From a virus, in IMG/VR virus record IMGVR_UViG_3300027844_001155, positions 1 through 43,157 of that record: DNA of 43,157 nt; one strand, given 5' to 3'. Below the pieces are notes generated by a model. It searched no databases, was not told the origin of the DNA, and saw only the letters and a list, made by a program, of their open reading frames with translations. Both the position numbers and the translations under genes were made by a program. Below, in pieces: positions 34,426 through 42,751 of this stretch. Every line of letters begins with the position of its first letter. The stretch's first letter is position 1.

Positions 34426-35811
34426 ATGAATTTTCCAGGAATTAACGAGACGGTGCCGGTCCAGGACCTAATGCGCCTCAACGACATGCTGCGTAAGAGC
34501 GGCGATGTCGGGTATCAGACCCCCGCGAGCATCTCGGGCGCGGGCAGTCTGTCCGCCCTGGTGCCGCAGAGCCTTGAGGCCAGCTTGGCGAGCGCCACGT
34601 TCACCATGAACGAGATCGCTCTTTGGAAGAATATACCCAAAGTGAAGGTCGGATCGACGGTCCACGAATACAACGTGATCAAGGAGCATGGTCTCGATTT
34701 ATCGCCATATATGGCAGAGGGCGGAATCCCCGCCATGAACAAAACGGAATATGAGCGTAAATTTTTGAAGGTGAAATATCTTTCCGAAATGCGTCAAATT
34801 ACCGACGTCGCGAGCACAATCAATCCTTTAGTCGGTCCTAACCCTACGGCCCTGGCCGAAGAGACCGAGCGCGGAACCATTCGGCTTATGTCGAAGTTGG
34901 AGCGGGAGCTTTGGCACGGCGATGAAGATGCCAACGCGCTTGGGTTCGACGGTGTCATTAAGCAGATCAGTGCTGAGCCCAAGTCTGTCGTTGACATGCG
35001 CGGTGCGTCTTTGACGGCTGCTCGATTGCAGGAAACTCTTAGTGATGTGTACGCGGCCCCGTTTTACGGAAGCCCCGATTGCATCTATGTCGAGCCCCGC
35101 GTGCATGGTGACCTGATTAACTCCACCGTCCAGTTTGGGCGTCACGATCAGCTCAAGGTGAGTGACGGTTCGAGCTTCACCTTCGGCGCTCAGCAGCTCA
35201 ACATCATGGCCCCGTATGGGTCTGTGCCTGTAAAGGCCGCGCCCTTCTTGTTCAATTCGTGGGATGCCCCCGCGGCTGCGAGCGGACATGGCCTGGCAGC
35301 GGCCACCGTCAAGTCTATCGCCAATCCTGTAGATGCGGCATCTCTCTTTGTCGCCGCCGACGCAGGCGAATACTGGTATAAGATCGTACCGGTCAGTAAT
35401 TCGGCTGGTTATGGCGCTGCGGTTCAAACTGCAAAGGCCACGATTGTCGCGGGCAAGTCCACCGTGATCACCATGCACGCGCACGCTACTGCCGACTTCT
35501 TCCGAGTGTACCGCTCTCCGGTAGGTAGCCAGGCCGGTAAGCATCAATTCATTGGTCAAATGAGCAACTCAAACCCTGGGACCTCCGAGGATGTCTTTAC
35601 GGACATCAACGCCGTGATCCCTGGTACGTCGAGCGTTGTCATGATCAAGCATGATCCGAATTATCTACAGGTCGTCCGCTTACTTGACTACCTTCGTCGC
35701 CCATTAGCAGAGGTCCAAACCACGCGGCCCTTTCTTCTCATGATGTTTTTAAGCTGCGTCGTCAAAATTCCGTCGAAGATGCGTGTCTTAAAAAATGTTG
35801 GCATCGCGTAA
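34426..35811 (+). CDS. major capsid protein with inserted Ig/FnIII-like domain (461 aa)
   Basis: AAGGAG at 34412-34417 precedes ATG 34426. Position after protease and scaffold, an N-terminal arm, and segments such as EYNVIKEHGLDLSPYMAEGG, ETERGTIRLMSKLERELWHG and SPDCIYVEPRVHGDLIN match HK97-fold capsid proteins of the SU10/DUF5309 type. The N-arm (residues about 37-49, SGAGSLSALVPQS) is shared with the prohead protease. Residues about 285-400 look like an inserted Ig/FnIII-like surface domain (YWYKIVPVSNSAGYGAAV, DFFRVYRSPVGS, VFTDINAVIPGTSSV), after which the capsid fold resumes and ends KMRVLKNVGIA. It forms the icosahedral shell; the insert probably faces outward. Confidence 0.9.
   Translation: MNFPGINETVPVQDLMRLNDMLRKSGDVGYQTPASISGAGSLSALVPQSLEASLASATFTMNEIALWKNIPKVKVGSTVHEYNVIKEHGLDLSPYMAEGGIPAMNKTEYERKFLKVKYLSEMRQITDVASTINPLVGPNPTALAEETERGTIRLMSKLERELWHGDEDANALGFDGVIKQISAEPKSVVDMRGASLTAARLQETLSDVYAAPFYGSPDCIYVEPRVHGDLINSTVQFGRHDQLKVSDGSSFTFGAQQLNIMAPYGSVPVKAAPFLFNSWDAPAAASGHGLAAATVKSIANPVDAASLFVAADAGEYWYKIVPVSNSAGYGAAVQTAKATIVAGKSTVITMHAHATADFFRVYRSPVGSQAGKHQFIGQMSNSNPGTSEDVFTDINAVIPGTSSVVMIKHDPNYLQVVRLLDYLRRPLAEVQTTRPFLLMMFLSCVVKIPSKMRVLKNVGIA
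34536..34572 (+). repeat. 37-bp repeat shared with protease gene, copy 2
   Basis: Partner of 33494-33530, located in the part of the capsid gene that encodes the N-terminal arm, where prohead proteases usually cut. Confidence 0.92.
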
Positions 35812-35883
35812 TTCGGGAGGATCGCAAGGGGGTTTGCGCGAATGTCGCGTAAGCCCCGATTTTCTCGACCGGAAGGAGCCTGC

Positions 35884-36147
35884 ATGATTGTTCGATGTCG
35901 CGATAGTGCGTACTTTGGGGCTCAGATTAATGTAGGCGGTGTCTCTTACGCCATTGCATCCGATGGGGCATTGTCTCCGACGCCGGAAGGTGCGCAGCTC
36001 CACATCTTTAGGGAGTGGACATCGTTGTACTTGGTGGATGACGCCCACGTAGAGCCCAAGGCAGAGCCCAAGGCAGAGCCCAAGGCAGAGCCCAAGGCAG
36101 AAGCCGCGGCCCCCAAGCGCCGAGGCCGGAAGCCGAAAGAGTCCTGA
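35884..36147 (+). CDS. small head protein with EPKA repeats and basic tail (87 aa)
   Basis: ATG 35884 has AAGGAG 5-6 bases upstream, so I prefer it to ATG 35842, which would give a 101-residue version. The first 55 residues form a compact beta-like domain (MIVRCRDSAYFGAQINVGG, HIFREWTSLYLVDD). Four EPKA repeats follow, then a basic end (KRRGRKPKES) that resembles an AT-hook and could bind the minor groove of DNA. It lies between the capsid and connector genes, so a small head or head-completion protein is likely. The function is not proven. Confidence 0.72.
   Translation: MIVRCRDSAYFGAQINVGGVSYAIASDGALSPTPEGAQLHIFREWTSLYLVDDAHVEPKAEPKAEPKAEPKAEAAAPKRRGRKPKES
36052..36099 (+). repeat. 12-bp x4 tandem repeat (EPKA)
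   Basis: Four perfect copies of GAGCCCAAGGCA, encoding a flexible charged linker before the basic tail of the 87-residue protein. Copy number could vary by slippage. Confidence 0.95.
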
Positions 36148-36162
36148 ATGTGAGGGAGCGCC

Positions 36163-37548
36163 GTGGCCAGTATTCTCGACGAGTTGACCCCTGCCTGGCT
36201 CAAGGATCGTTTCCTTGTGGGCGTCGACCTTACGCTTGACGACGGCACCGCGTATCCTGACGCTATATATTCACAAGCTATCTCTGCCAGCGTTGCGTTC
36301 TTAGAGCATGATATTGGGATCACGATTGACCCCTTCGAGGTAACGGGCGAGCAGCACGACGCCTACGAGGCTAACCGCTCTGGCTTTTGGCCGTTTCGCC
36401 TGGACCATCGCCCTGTGCTCAAGATGGATAAGATGCAAGTCCGCTTTGGTGGCTTTGCGCCCGCAGAGCTGCCTGTGACGTGGGCGCAGCTCGTTAGCCC
36501 CGTGCATGGTCAAATCCACCTAATCCCGTCCGAAGAGTCGCTGCACTCAAGTTATCGGTTTACGCATGGGATCCCTTTGATCACAGGTGACGTACTCCAG
36601 CCGCAACGCTATGTCCCAGGGTATTTTCACTTCGATTATACAGCGGGGTTCGAGACTCGGGCGGTGACTGTGACTGTCCCTAACGGGGAGACCACGGGCA
36701 CTACAACATTGTCCCCTGTGATTTCTCTGCGGTATGAGCCTGTGATCTCTACGAACCCGCTTGCGGGGAATGGGATCACGGCAAAGGTGAAAACCAGAGG
36801 GTCCAAGTCGATTACGCTCGAATTGAGCGCCGCAGCGCCCGCAGAAACAGATTTTGAGGTCGTGATTTCGACTCTACCCGCTGACATCAAGCAGGCCATC
36901 GGCTACAAGGCGGCACTTTTGCCTTTAGACGTGGCAGGCGATCTCATTGCAGGCGCGGGCATTGCAAATCTACATGTGGGAGTGGACGGTCTCTCACAAT
37001 CTCTCGGAACAACCTGTTTGCATAAGAACACGCGCATTGCGTTGACTGATGGCACGCGCCCCACGATCAAAAGCCTCGTCGATGTGTCTGAATTCGCGGT
37101 GGCGTGTGTCGATGACACTGGCCATCCTCGCGTTGGCATTGGCCATTCGGCACGAAAGACCATCAAGGATGACGTGCTCCAGGTGAATCTATCGACTGGA
37201 GAGCACGTACTTTGCAACGCGAGCCATCCTTTTAGGACGTATGGCGGGGAGTACATTCCGGCGGGTGAGCTGCGACCTGGAATACCCCTGACCCCCTGTT
37301 CCCTGGTCACCGATGAGCCGTTTATCACGGTGGTCAGTGTGAATGAGACTGGCCGCAGGGAGTGGCTATACGACATTACGGTGGACGAGCATCATTGTTT
37401 CGGACTCGAAGCGGGCGTGATTGTACACAATTCTAGCGCCACAAATGCGGGCTACGGTGCCCGTGTTTTGCAGTTTGAGCGTGAGCTAAAATCCCTACTG
37501 CCCGCGCTCCGCGCCAAATATAAAGCTATCAACATGGGCGCAATCTAA
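36163..37548 (+). CDS. head-tail connector (adaptor) protein interrupted by an intein (461 aa precursor)
   Basis: GTG 36163 has GAGGGAG 4-10 bases upstream. The extein has an acidic N-terminal helix region, a central beta domain (VTVTVPNGETTGTTTLSP, then AKVKTRGSKSITLELS) and a C-terminal helical part (LPADIKQAIGYKAALLPLD, then NLHVGVDGLSQSLGTT, joined after splicing to SSATNAGYGARVLQFERELK). The SQS..TT-SSATN..YGAR block is one I recognise in phage neck or adaptor proteins, where it is continuous. The intein occupies residues 285-423, and removal gives a 322-residue protein. It lies just after the capsid genes, the right place for a protein that joins portal and tail. The gene is coupled to the next (TAATG). 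Confidence 0.85.
   Translation: MASILDELTPAWLKDRFLVGVDLTLDDGTAYPDAIYSQAISASVAFLEHDIGITIDPFEVTGEQHDAYEANRSGFWPFRLDHRPVLKMDKMQVRFGGFAPAELPVTWAQLVSPVHGQIHLIPSEESLHSSYRFTHGIPLITGDVLQPQRYVPGYFHFDYTAGFETRAVTVTVPNGETTGTTTLSPVISLRYEPVISTNPLAGNGITAKVKTRGSKSITLELSAAAPAETDFEVVISTLPADIKQAIGYKAALLPLDVAGDLIAGAGIANLHVGVDGLSQSLGTTCLHKNTRIALTDGTRPTIKSLVDVSEFAVACVDDTGHPRVGIGHSARKTIKDDVLQVNLSTGEHVLCNASHPFRTYGGEYIPAGELRPGIPLTPCSLVTDEPFITVVSVNETGRREWLYDITVDEHHCFGLEAGVIVHNSSATNAGYGARVLQFERELKSLLPALRAKYKAINMGAI
37015..37431 (+). mobile_element. mini-intein (139 aa) in the connector protein
   Basis: The insert starts with Cys285 (CLHKNTRIALTDG, block A), has a block B-like GEHVLCNASHPF with the conserved His, a block F WLYDITVDEHHCFGL, and ends GVIVHN with the penultimate His and final Asn423, followed by Ser424 as the +1 nucleophile. 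All residues expected for splicing are present. The usual TxxH of block B is NxxH here. At 139 residues there is no room for a homing endonuclease, so it is a minimal intein that cannot spread by itself. Splicing should happen soon after translation and restores the adaptor. Confidence 0.92.
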
Positions 37549-38369
37549 TGCAGCTCCCTTCCCGCGTACCGACCAAGCTAGGGCCGCGTGTCGATTTTCG
37601 CCCCGAAGAATTCCGCAAATTCCTATACAAAGCAGGGCTTGATCTGACCTGGGAGCAGGCGCAGGAATGCCCTTGCAGAAGGCGCAGCGACGAGATTACT
37701 TTAGATGGCAGTTTCGCGGTTCCGCAAGCTTCGCGCACGGCAGAGGCACGCTTAGATTGTTCAATGTGCAAAGGCAAGGGATACTTCTATCATTCGTCGC
37801 AACGTGTGAAAGCGGGCGTTACAAGCGCCACGGAGAATCCCGAGCGGTTCCGCGCATACGGCGAGTATGCCACAGGCATGGTATCTATCTCGTTGCTCCC
37901 AGAACACTTGCCCGCGTGGGGCGACCGCTTCACGATGATCAACTCCGTTTTATTGTATCGCGAGACTAGAGTGCGGGCCGCAGGGGCGATCACGACCTTG
38001 AAGCTACCCGTGGTGACCCGCTCTCTGGACTTAGTGCAAGGCGCAACCGACATAAACGTACTCCACGCGCACAAAGCAAATGTCGATGGGACAACCGACG
38101 TGGGCCTATCCTTGATCCCTGGTCAAGATTTTGAGGTTACAGCGGCAGGGGAAATAGATTGGGCGCTAGGGGATGCTTCGGGGAACGCTCCCGCCGAGGG
38201 GGTTAGATTTGCAATCTCGTACTACGCCCACCCCCGATTTGTGGTGATTGACCACCCCCATGCGTTTCGGGATACTTTCACCAAGCGCAAGAACCCTGAC
38301 GAGGTCTTCGCCCCCCTGCCTATCATGTGCAATGCTAGGCTCGACTTTCTGGGCCAGGACAACGAGTAA
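37548..38369 (+). CDS. neck/head-completion protein with Cys cluster (273 aa)
   Basis: Begins in a TAATG overlap. The N-terminal part has a four-Cys set (ECPCRRRSDE, then LDCSMCKGKGYFYHS, residues about 41-84), which looks like a zinc-binding site. The rest is beta-rich (VSISLLPEHLPAWGDRFTM, LPVVTRSLDLVQGATDI, VRFAISYYAHPRFVVID) and ends with LDFLGQDNE. I have seen this arrangement in neck proteins of contractile-tailed phages, but I cannot name the family with certainty. It lies between the adaptor and two further short tail-completion genes, which supports a head-tail joining role. Confidence 0.75.
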   Translation: MQLPSRVPTKLGPRVDFRPEEFRKFLYKAGLDLTWEQAQECPCRRRSDEITLDGSFAVPQASRTAEARLDCSMCKGKGYFYHSSQRVKAGVTSATENPERFRAYGEYATGMVSISLLPEHLPAWGDRFTMINSVLLYRETRVRAAGAITTLKLPVVTRSLDLVQGATDINVLHAHKANVDGTTDVGLSLIPGQDFEVTAAGEIDWALGDASGNAPAEGVRFAISYYAHPRFVVIDHPHAFRDTFTKRKNPDEVFAPLPIMCNARLDFLGQDNE

Positions 38370-39142
38370 TGGCATATATTCGCATTGACGATATTGACGC
38401 GAGTACTTTTGGCCTTCACGGAAAGGGCCGTCGCCAACGCATGGGGCGCGTCGCGTCTATAATCGTACACGAGTGGAAAAAGAAGGCGTCCGCCCTTGGG
38501 AAGACCCGCAACGCCTACGAGATGTCCATCCAGATCGCGCTAGTCACAGAAGATGAAGTAGTCGTGGAGTTGCCGGGGTCGAGTGCCCGAGGCGGTAATG
38601 CGACGCTTGCCCGAATCGTGGAATTTGGCATGGGACCAGGGGGCATTGGGACATACGGCCCCTACGACGTTCGGAAGCACTTGCTCACGTCGCAGCGGGA
38701 GGGCTCTTCGCGTATTCGCCCATCGAAAACGGGCGGTTCGCCCTATCGAATTGTAAACTTTGATCAGAGTGCTTCCGCTCTCCAAGAGTCCGCGAGCGGC
38801 AAGGACGTGATGGATATTTTCAAAGCGGCGAACGAGCGTGGGGAACGTGTATTTTCCGCGGACGTGGGGCGACAACGCACAGCGTGGGGCGCTACCATCC
38901 CCGCCCATATCGGGCAGCGGCTAAAGCCACACCACGCGGCAACGGGCGTCGCGGGGGGATACTTGTTTGGGGCGGAAAAAGGGGCCAGTGGCAAGAGCGA
39001 AACCTCGCGATTCTCCACATTCCGCACGGCGTCATTGTCCAATACCAATCCGATGGCCTGGCAGTCAAAGGGAGTTAAGCCCCGCCGATTCGGCAGGGAG
39101 GTCCAGAAGGACGTCCGCGAGAAGATATTGGCGGTGCTCTAA
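38369..39142 (+). CDS. tail completion / neck protein (257 aa)
   Basis: Starts in a TAATG overlap. The first 110 residues have the look of HK97 gp10-type neck proteins: VASIIVHEWKKKASALGKTRN, then strand-rich VALVTEDEVVVELPG, then an ARIVEFGMGPGGIGTYGPYD segment. The C-terminal half is Gly/Ser/Arg-rich and ends RRFGREVQKDVREKILAVL, a helix. No enzyme motif is visible. From the order adaptor, Cys-cluster protein, this, terminator, sheath, it belongs to the ring or plug that joins head and tail. Confidence 0.72.
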   Translation: MAYIRIDDIDASTFGLHGKGRRQRMGRVASIIVHEWKKKASALGKTRNAYEMSIQIALVTEDEVVVELPGSSARGGNATLARIVEFGMGPGGIGTYGPYDVRKHLLTSQREGSSRIRPSKTGGSPYRIVNFDQSASALQESASGKDVMDIFKAANERGERVFSADVGRQRTAWGATIPAHIGQRLKPHHAATGVAGGYLFGAEKGASGKSETSRFSTFRTASLSNTNPMAWQSKGVKPRRFGREVQKDVREKILAVL

Positions 39143-39798
39143 TGGCGGGCATCTTCGATTTGCATTTATTGCATGGGCTCCAAGGGGGTTGGGTTGACTA
39201 CAGAGACAGCTTCGCGCACTTTAGTGAGCTGTTTTTTGGCGTGAAAGAATCCCTGCTACAAACGTGGTGGCAGCACCTTAACGACAATGAGCCTAAGTTT
39301 CGCGCCGCGTTTGCTCCAGGCGCGGAGAATTTTCCGCTCGTGGTCGTCCAGCTCGAAAGCGAGTCCGAAGCGGAGAAGCCCGCGCTAGGTCAATTTGCGT
39401 ATCGTGACCCCGATACAAAACGGGCGGTACAGCAAATTATCATTCGCCAGACGGTGTCAGTGACCATCATGTCTAACCACCCTGAGATCACACGCGCACT
39501 ACATGTCGTGTGTCGGGCGCTAGTGTCACGATTGGGGCCTGTCTTCATGAAACAGTATCTCGATGTGCATTATTCAAGTGCCGAAGATCTTGCGCCCGAT
39601 GACCAACTCATGGCGGAAGATCTAGGCGTGTACGTGCGGCGGCAGCGGTACGAGGCAATCAGCGAAGTCTCTATTCCTGAGATCGTAGCGCCCGCCTCAA
39701 AGTTCTGGCAAACGCTGGCGACTGATATAAAAAACGAAAACAATGTAGATCCCACGGTCGGAGCAGGGCTCCCTGGCGGGGTCACTCTGGATGAATGA
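39142..39798 (+). CDS. probable tail terminator protein (218 aa)
   Basis: Starts in a TAATG overlap and ends 45 bases before the tail sheath gene. Residues about 60-160 show the beta-alpha pattern typical of tail terminators: FPLVVVQLESESEAEKPAL, then RQTVSVTIMSNHPEITRALHVVCRALVSRL, then YVRRQRYEAISEVSIPE. The protein is longer than many terminators because of an N-terminal helical region. Family knowledge: the terminator ring stops tail tube growth and binds the neck. The assignment rests mostly on gene order and secondary-structure pattern. Confidence 0.7.
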   Translation: MAGIFDLHLLHGLQGGWVDYRDSFAHFSELFFGVKESLLQTWWQHLNDNEPKFRAAFAPGAENFPLVVVQLESESEAEKPALGQFAYRDPDTKRAVQQIIIRQTVSVTIMSNHPEITRALHVVCRALVSRLGPVFMKQYLDVHYSSAEDLAPDDQLMAEDLGVYVRRQRYEAISEVSIPEIVAPASKFWQTLATDIKNENNVDPTVGAGLPGGVTLDE

Positions 39799-39800
39799 CT

Positions 39801-39843
39801 CGAAAAGAGCTATGCTCTCTCGGAATCCCTTTAGGAGATAATT
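39801..39843 (+). promoter_or_regulatory. short hairpin and ribosome site before the tail sheath gene
   Basis: The gap holds AGAGC-TAT-GCTCT (39806-39818), a 5-bp perfect hairpin, then TTTAGGAGAT, a strong ribosome site for the sheath. There is no T run after the hairpin, so it does not look like an intrinsic terminator. An mRNA stability or processing element is possible. Confidence 0.3.
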
Positions 39844-41823
39844 ATGCCTTCCAGCATGAATCTGAATGGTCTACGCCTATATAGACCTGGCATCTACGCG
39901 GTTATTGACGCTTCCGCTTTGGGGGGCAGCGGTGTGTCGACCGGCAACGTGGCGGTTGTAGGGGATTTTCCCCTGTTCAAAACGATGATTCCCTACACTT
40001 TTTCCAACGCACGGGCATTGTCCGATTGGTCTCTCGGAGACGCGGGGACCCAACAGATCGCGAAGCTTGCGTTCTCTCCGTCAACCGATGATCGCGTGGC
40101 GGGCGGTGCTGCTACTCTCACGCTTGTTAACGCGGGCGTTAACACTGTGGCAAGTAAGACTTTCAGCGATGGCGCAGCCGACTCGCTGGTGCTCAAGTCG
40201 CGCTTATGGGGCAATGCAGGCAACCGCATATTTGCAGAAATCGCAGTCAATGCAGCCAATGCAAACGCCAAGGATATTATCCTCAAGTACAACGGGCAGA
40301 CCGAGAAATTCACAGCCATCGAGTCCGGCGCGGTTTTCACGTTGACCTACGACGGAGGCTTGCTCGACGGAGCGAAGGCCACTTTCGACGCGAACGACAA
40401 GTACAAAATTGTCTGGGAGATCAACGAGGCTCTGGTCGCGAGCAAAACAGACGAAGTGTTCGCCGTCCCCAAACTCCCTCATGCTCGATGTGACTCTGCG
40501 GGTACCACGATTACGCTGTCCGTCTCGAACGCTGAGCAACAAGACGTGGTCGTCACGGTCACGGGCAAGGGCGCAGCGGGTGCAGCTCTTACTGAAAACA
40601 TTACGATACCAGCAGGCAACCTCACCGCCATTGGTGCCAGCTCTTTTGCAGAAATCACGGCTCTCGACTACACCACGGGGGCGGGCGGCAATGAAACGCT
40701 AACTGTGTCCGGCCATGCGTTTAACCTGGACCCCGCCAATTTTGCAAATATCAAGGAAGTCACCGATTTAATCGGGGGCGCAGCGGGCTTCACGGTTGTC
40801 GAAAAGAACCCGCGCCTGGGAGGTATCCCCGCAGGAGAAATCGACGAGCTTCCTGAGCAGGGAATCGGCGGGGCAGTCAAGGAATGGCGTGCAGACCTGT
40901 ATGAAATCGTGCGAGCGGTCAATACGTCGGCGTTCGTAAGTGCCGAACGGACAGCAAGCGCCACGAAGCCCCCCGTTGCGGGCAGCGGGTTTCTTCTGGG
41001 AGGCACTCAAGCCGCGGCGATCCTGGGCGGACATACAACCGCCTTGGCCGCAGTCGTGGCGAGCGATATTCAGATTGTTGTGTCCATGTCTACCGACGTG
41101 GGTGTGCATCAGGCGGTTGTCGCGCACTGCAATGATGCCGCCTTGTATGGTTACGAGAGATGCGCCTGGGTGGGCACGCCTGCGAGTAAGACATTGACGG
41201 AAGTTTTCGATGGATATTCGTCCAAGCTCAATACCCGACACGTCGCGGTCTGCGGGCAGTCGATCAAGGTAGCGGCCCCTGATGGGTCCACTCCCACGCT
41301 CGATCCCCCCTACACGGCGTTGACGATGGCCTGTATGCAGGCAGGAACCGCCGTGGCTACCCCTTTGACCAGGAAGCGGCCAGCGGTCCTTGACGTGATA
41401 GGTGAGTGGAACGGCGTACTCGACGCAAACGAGGCCATTCAAAAAGGCATTGCGTCTCTGAGCTACGACGCTCTGGGTTGGCGGATTGAGCGGTCGGTCA
41501 CGTCGTACATGTCGGATGATAACCCGATTTATTCGGAAGTATCCGCGAATGAGTCCGTGAACACGTCGGTTCGCACATTGCGTAATCGCCTGAACATCGA
41601 AATCGGGAACCCTATATTATCAAGCACGTCTTCCGCGCTTAAAGGATTTACGCAGTCTAGTCTCGAAGACCAGGTCCGCGACGGCGTGATCAAGGCCTGG
41701 CAAAATTTGATCATCGAAGATCTAGGGGATACGTTCAGTATCAGCTATGAGGTGGCCGCGGTCGAGCCGCTAAACTTCATTAAGATTATTGCAAATGTGG
41801 TACGCATAGCGGCCAGTGTATAG
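39844..41823 (+). CDS. tail sheath protein (659 aa)
   Basis: The main contractile tail protein. The N-terminal part reads LRLYRPGIYAVIDASALGG and GNVAVVGDFP, usual for sheath N-termini. The middle (about 85-310) is an insertion-rich beta region (SLVLKSRLWGNAGNRIFAEI). The C-terminal third is the conserved part: EVSANESVNTSVRTLRNRL, then SSLEDQVRDGVIKAWQNL, IIEDLGDTFSISYEVAAVEP and LNFIKIIANVVRI, which match the sheath handshake region. It is preceded by an excellent ribosome site and followed within 11 bases by the tube gene, the standard order in myoviruses. This establishes a contractile tail. Confidence 0.92.
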   Translation: MPSSMNLNGLRLYRPGIYAVIDASALGGSGVSTGNVAVVGDFPLFKTMIPYTFSNARALSDWSLGDAGTQQIAKLAFSPSTDDRVAGGAATLTLVNAGVNTVASKTFSDGAADSLVLKSRLWGNAGNRIFAEIAVNAANANAKDIILKYNGQTEKFTAIESGAVFTLTYDGGLLDGAKATFDANDKYKIVWEINEALVASKTDEVFAVPKLPHARCDSAGTTITLSVSNAEQQDVVVTVTGKGAAGAALTENITIPAGNLTAIGASSFAEITALDYTTGAGGNETLTVSGHAFNLDPANFANIKEVTDLIGGAAGFTVVEKNPRLGGIPAGEIDELPEQGIGGAVKEWRADLYEIVRAVNTSAFVSAERTASATKPPVAGSGFLLGGTQAAAILGGHTTALAAVVASDIQIVVSMSTDVGVHQAVVAHCNDAALYGYERCAWVGTPASKTLTEVFDGYSSKLNTRHVAVCGQSIKVAAPDGSTPTLDPPYTALTMACMQAGTAVATPLTRKRPAVLDVIGEWNGVLDANEAIQKGIASLSYDALGWRIERSVTSYMSDDNPIYSEVSANESVNTSVRTLRNRLNIEIGNPILSSTSSALKGFTQSSLEDQVRDGVIKAWQNLIIEDLGDTFSISYEVAAVEPLNFIKIIANVVRIAASV

Positions 41824-41833
41824 GAGTTGACTT

Positions 41834-42256
41834 ATGCCACGGGCATTCGCGGGAGCCAGGGCTAAGATCCTGGCCAATGGTAAGGAAATCGGTTGGGCGC
41901 AAGGCGTTAATGGGCAAGAGAATATCGCGCTCCAGCGTGTCGATGTCCTTGGGGACATTGATACCCAAGAGATCGAAGCTATTGGCCGCACAGTGTCCTT
42001 CTCGTGCGATTTCGTTCGTATCTTGGACCAGTCACTAGCCGAGATGGGGATCTGGCCCCGTGGCGGGACCGAGATTGTGATCAACTTCCCTGAGTTGACA
42101 TTTCAAATCTACGATCATGTCGATGAAAAGGTCAGATGGCAAATCGACGGCGCGAAATGCGAAAGCCGCAGTTGGCGCGTTGACCGCACGGGCGTAATGA
42201 CCACGAACGCGACCTGGCAAGCGCGTAAGCTCTATGATGAAGCGGGGGTTGTGTAG
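41834..42256 (+). CDS. tail tube protein (140 aa)
   Basis: ATG 41834 has AGGAG (41823-41827) upstream. At 140 residues it has the expected size for a myovirus tube protein. Seen: AKILANGKEIGWAQGVNG, VDVLGDIDTQEIEAIGRTVSFSCDFVRI, then ELTFQIYDHVDEKVRWQI and TNATWQARKLYDEAG. These are strand-rich segments like those of tail tube subunits. It sits immediately after the sheath and before the tail assembly chaperone. The hexameric rings form the channel inside the sheath. Confidence 0.85.
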   Translation: MPRAFAGARAKILANGKEIGWAQGVNGQENIALQRVDVLGDIDTQEIEAIGRTVSFSCDFVRILDQSLAEMGIWPRGGTEIVINFPELTFQIYDHVDEKVRWQIDGAKCESRSWRVDRTGVMTTNATWQARKLYDEAGVV

Positions 42257-42259
42257 TCT

Positions 42260-42751
42260 ATGGATCTTCGCAAGCTCGCAGAGGACGCCAAGAAGCCCAT
42301 TGATACCGAGCCGAAGTTTATTCAGCGCGAACAGGTGTGGTCGATTAGGTACACGTCGCCTGAGGGTGTGAAGTACGAGGGCTCGGTCGCAAGTCGTGTC
42401 ATGACAGGGGATGAGCGGTTCCAGTCTTCGCGAATTGCCGCAGATGTGGCGGGCCGTCCTTGGGCCACGTTGCCCCCTGGTGCGCAGCTCCATGCGGCAT
42501 CTCTTGGCGTTATCTCAGTGCAATTACGCAATCCACCAGAATGGCTTTTGAGTCATGCCGCGGAAGACGAAGAATTGGCCGCGCAATTATACGCATCGTG
42601 TAGGGAGCACGATGCACGTTGGTTTTCAGGAAACCGCGGAGCGGGTGAAGGAGATTCGAGCCACTCCAGGGTATCCATTGATCCAGTCGGTATTGCCACC
42701 GCTTCCGACATCCACGATACATCCGCTGTGGCCGAATTTGGGGCCAGGTGA
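42260..42751 (+). CDS. tail assembly chaperone, first frame (163 aa)
   Basis: By position between tube and tape measure this is the G-type chaperone. The first 120 residues look coding (MDLRKLAEDAKKPIDTEPKF, SVRYTSPEG-like strands, PPEWLLSHAAEDEELAAQLY). After YASCREHDARWF, near 42625, the sequence turns into Gly/Ser/Asp-rich text (SGNRGAGEGDSSHS) while the overlapping frame becomes protein-like. The real protein may therefore end by a shift into the other frame. No slip site can be proven by eye, but TGG-TTT-TCA at about 42618-42626 is a candidate. Confidence 0.7.
   Translation: MDLRKLAEDAKKPIDTEPKFIQREQVWSIRYTSPEGVKYEGSVASRVMTGDERFQSSRIAADVAGRPWATLPPGAQLHAASLGVISVQLRNPPEWLLSHAAEDEELAAQLYASCREHDARWFSGNRGAGEGDSSHSRVSIDPVGIATASDIHDTSAVAEFGAR

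Noticed and set aside
40768-41442. Minus-strand frame of 224 codons opposite the sheath gene
   Set aside because: No ribosome site or motif, and it lies fully within the conserved tail sheath gene. High GC gives long antisense frames.
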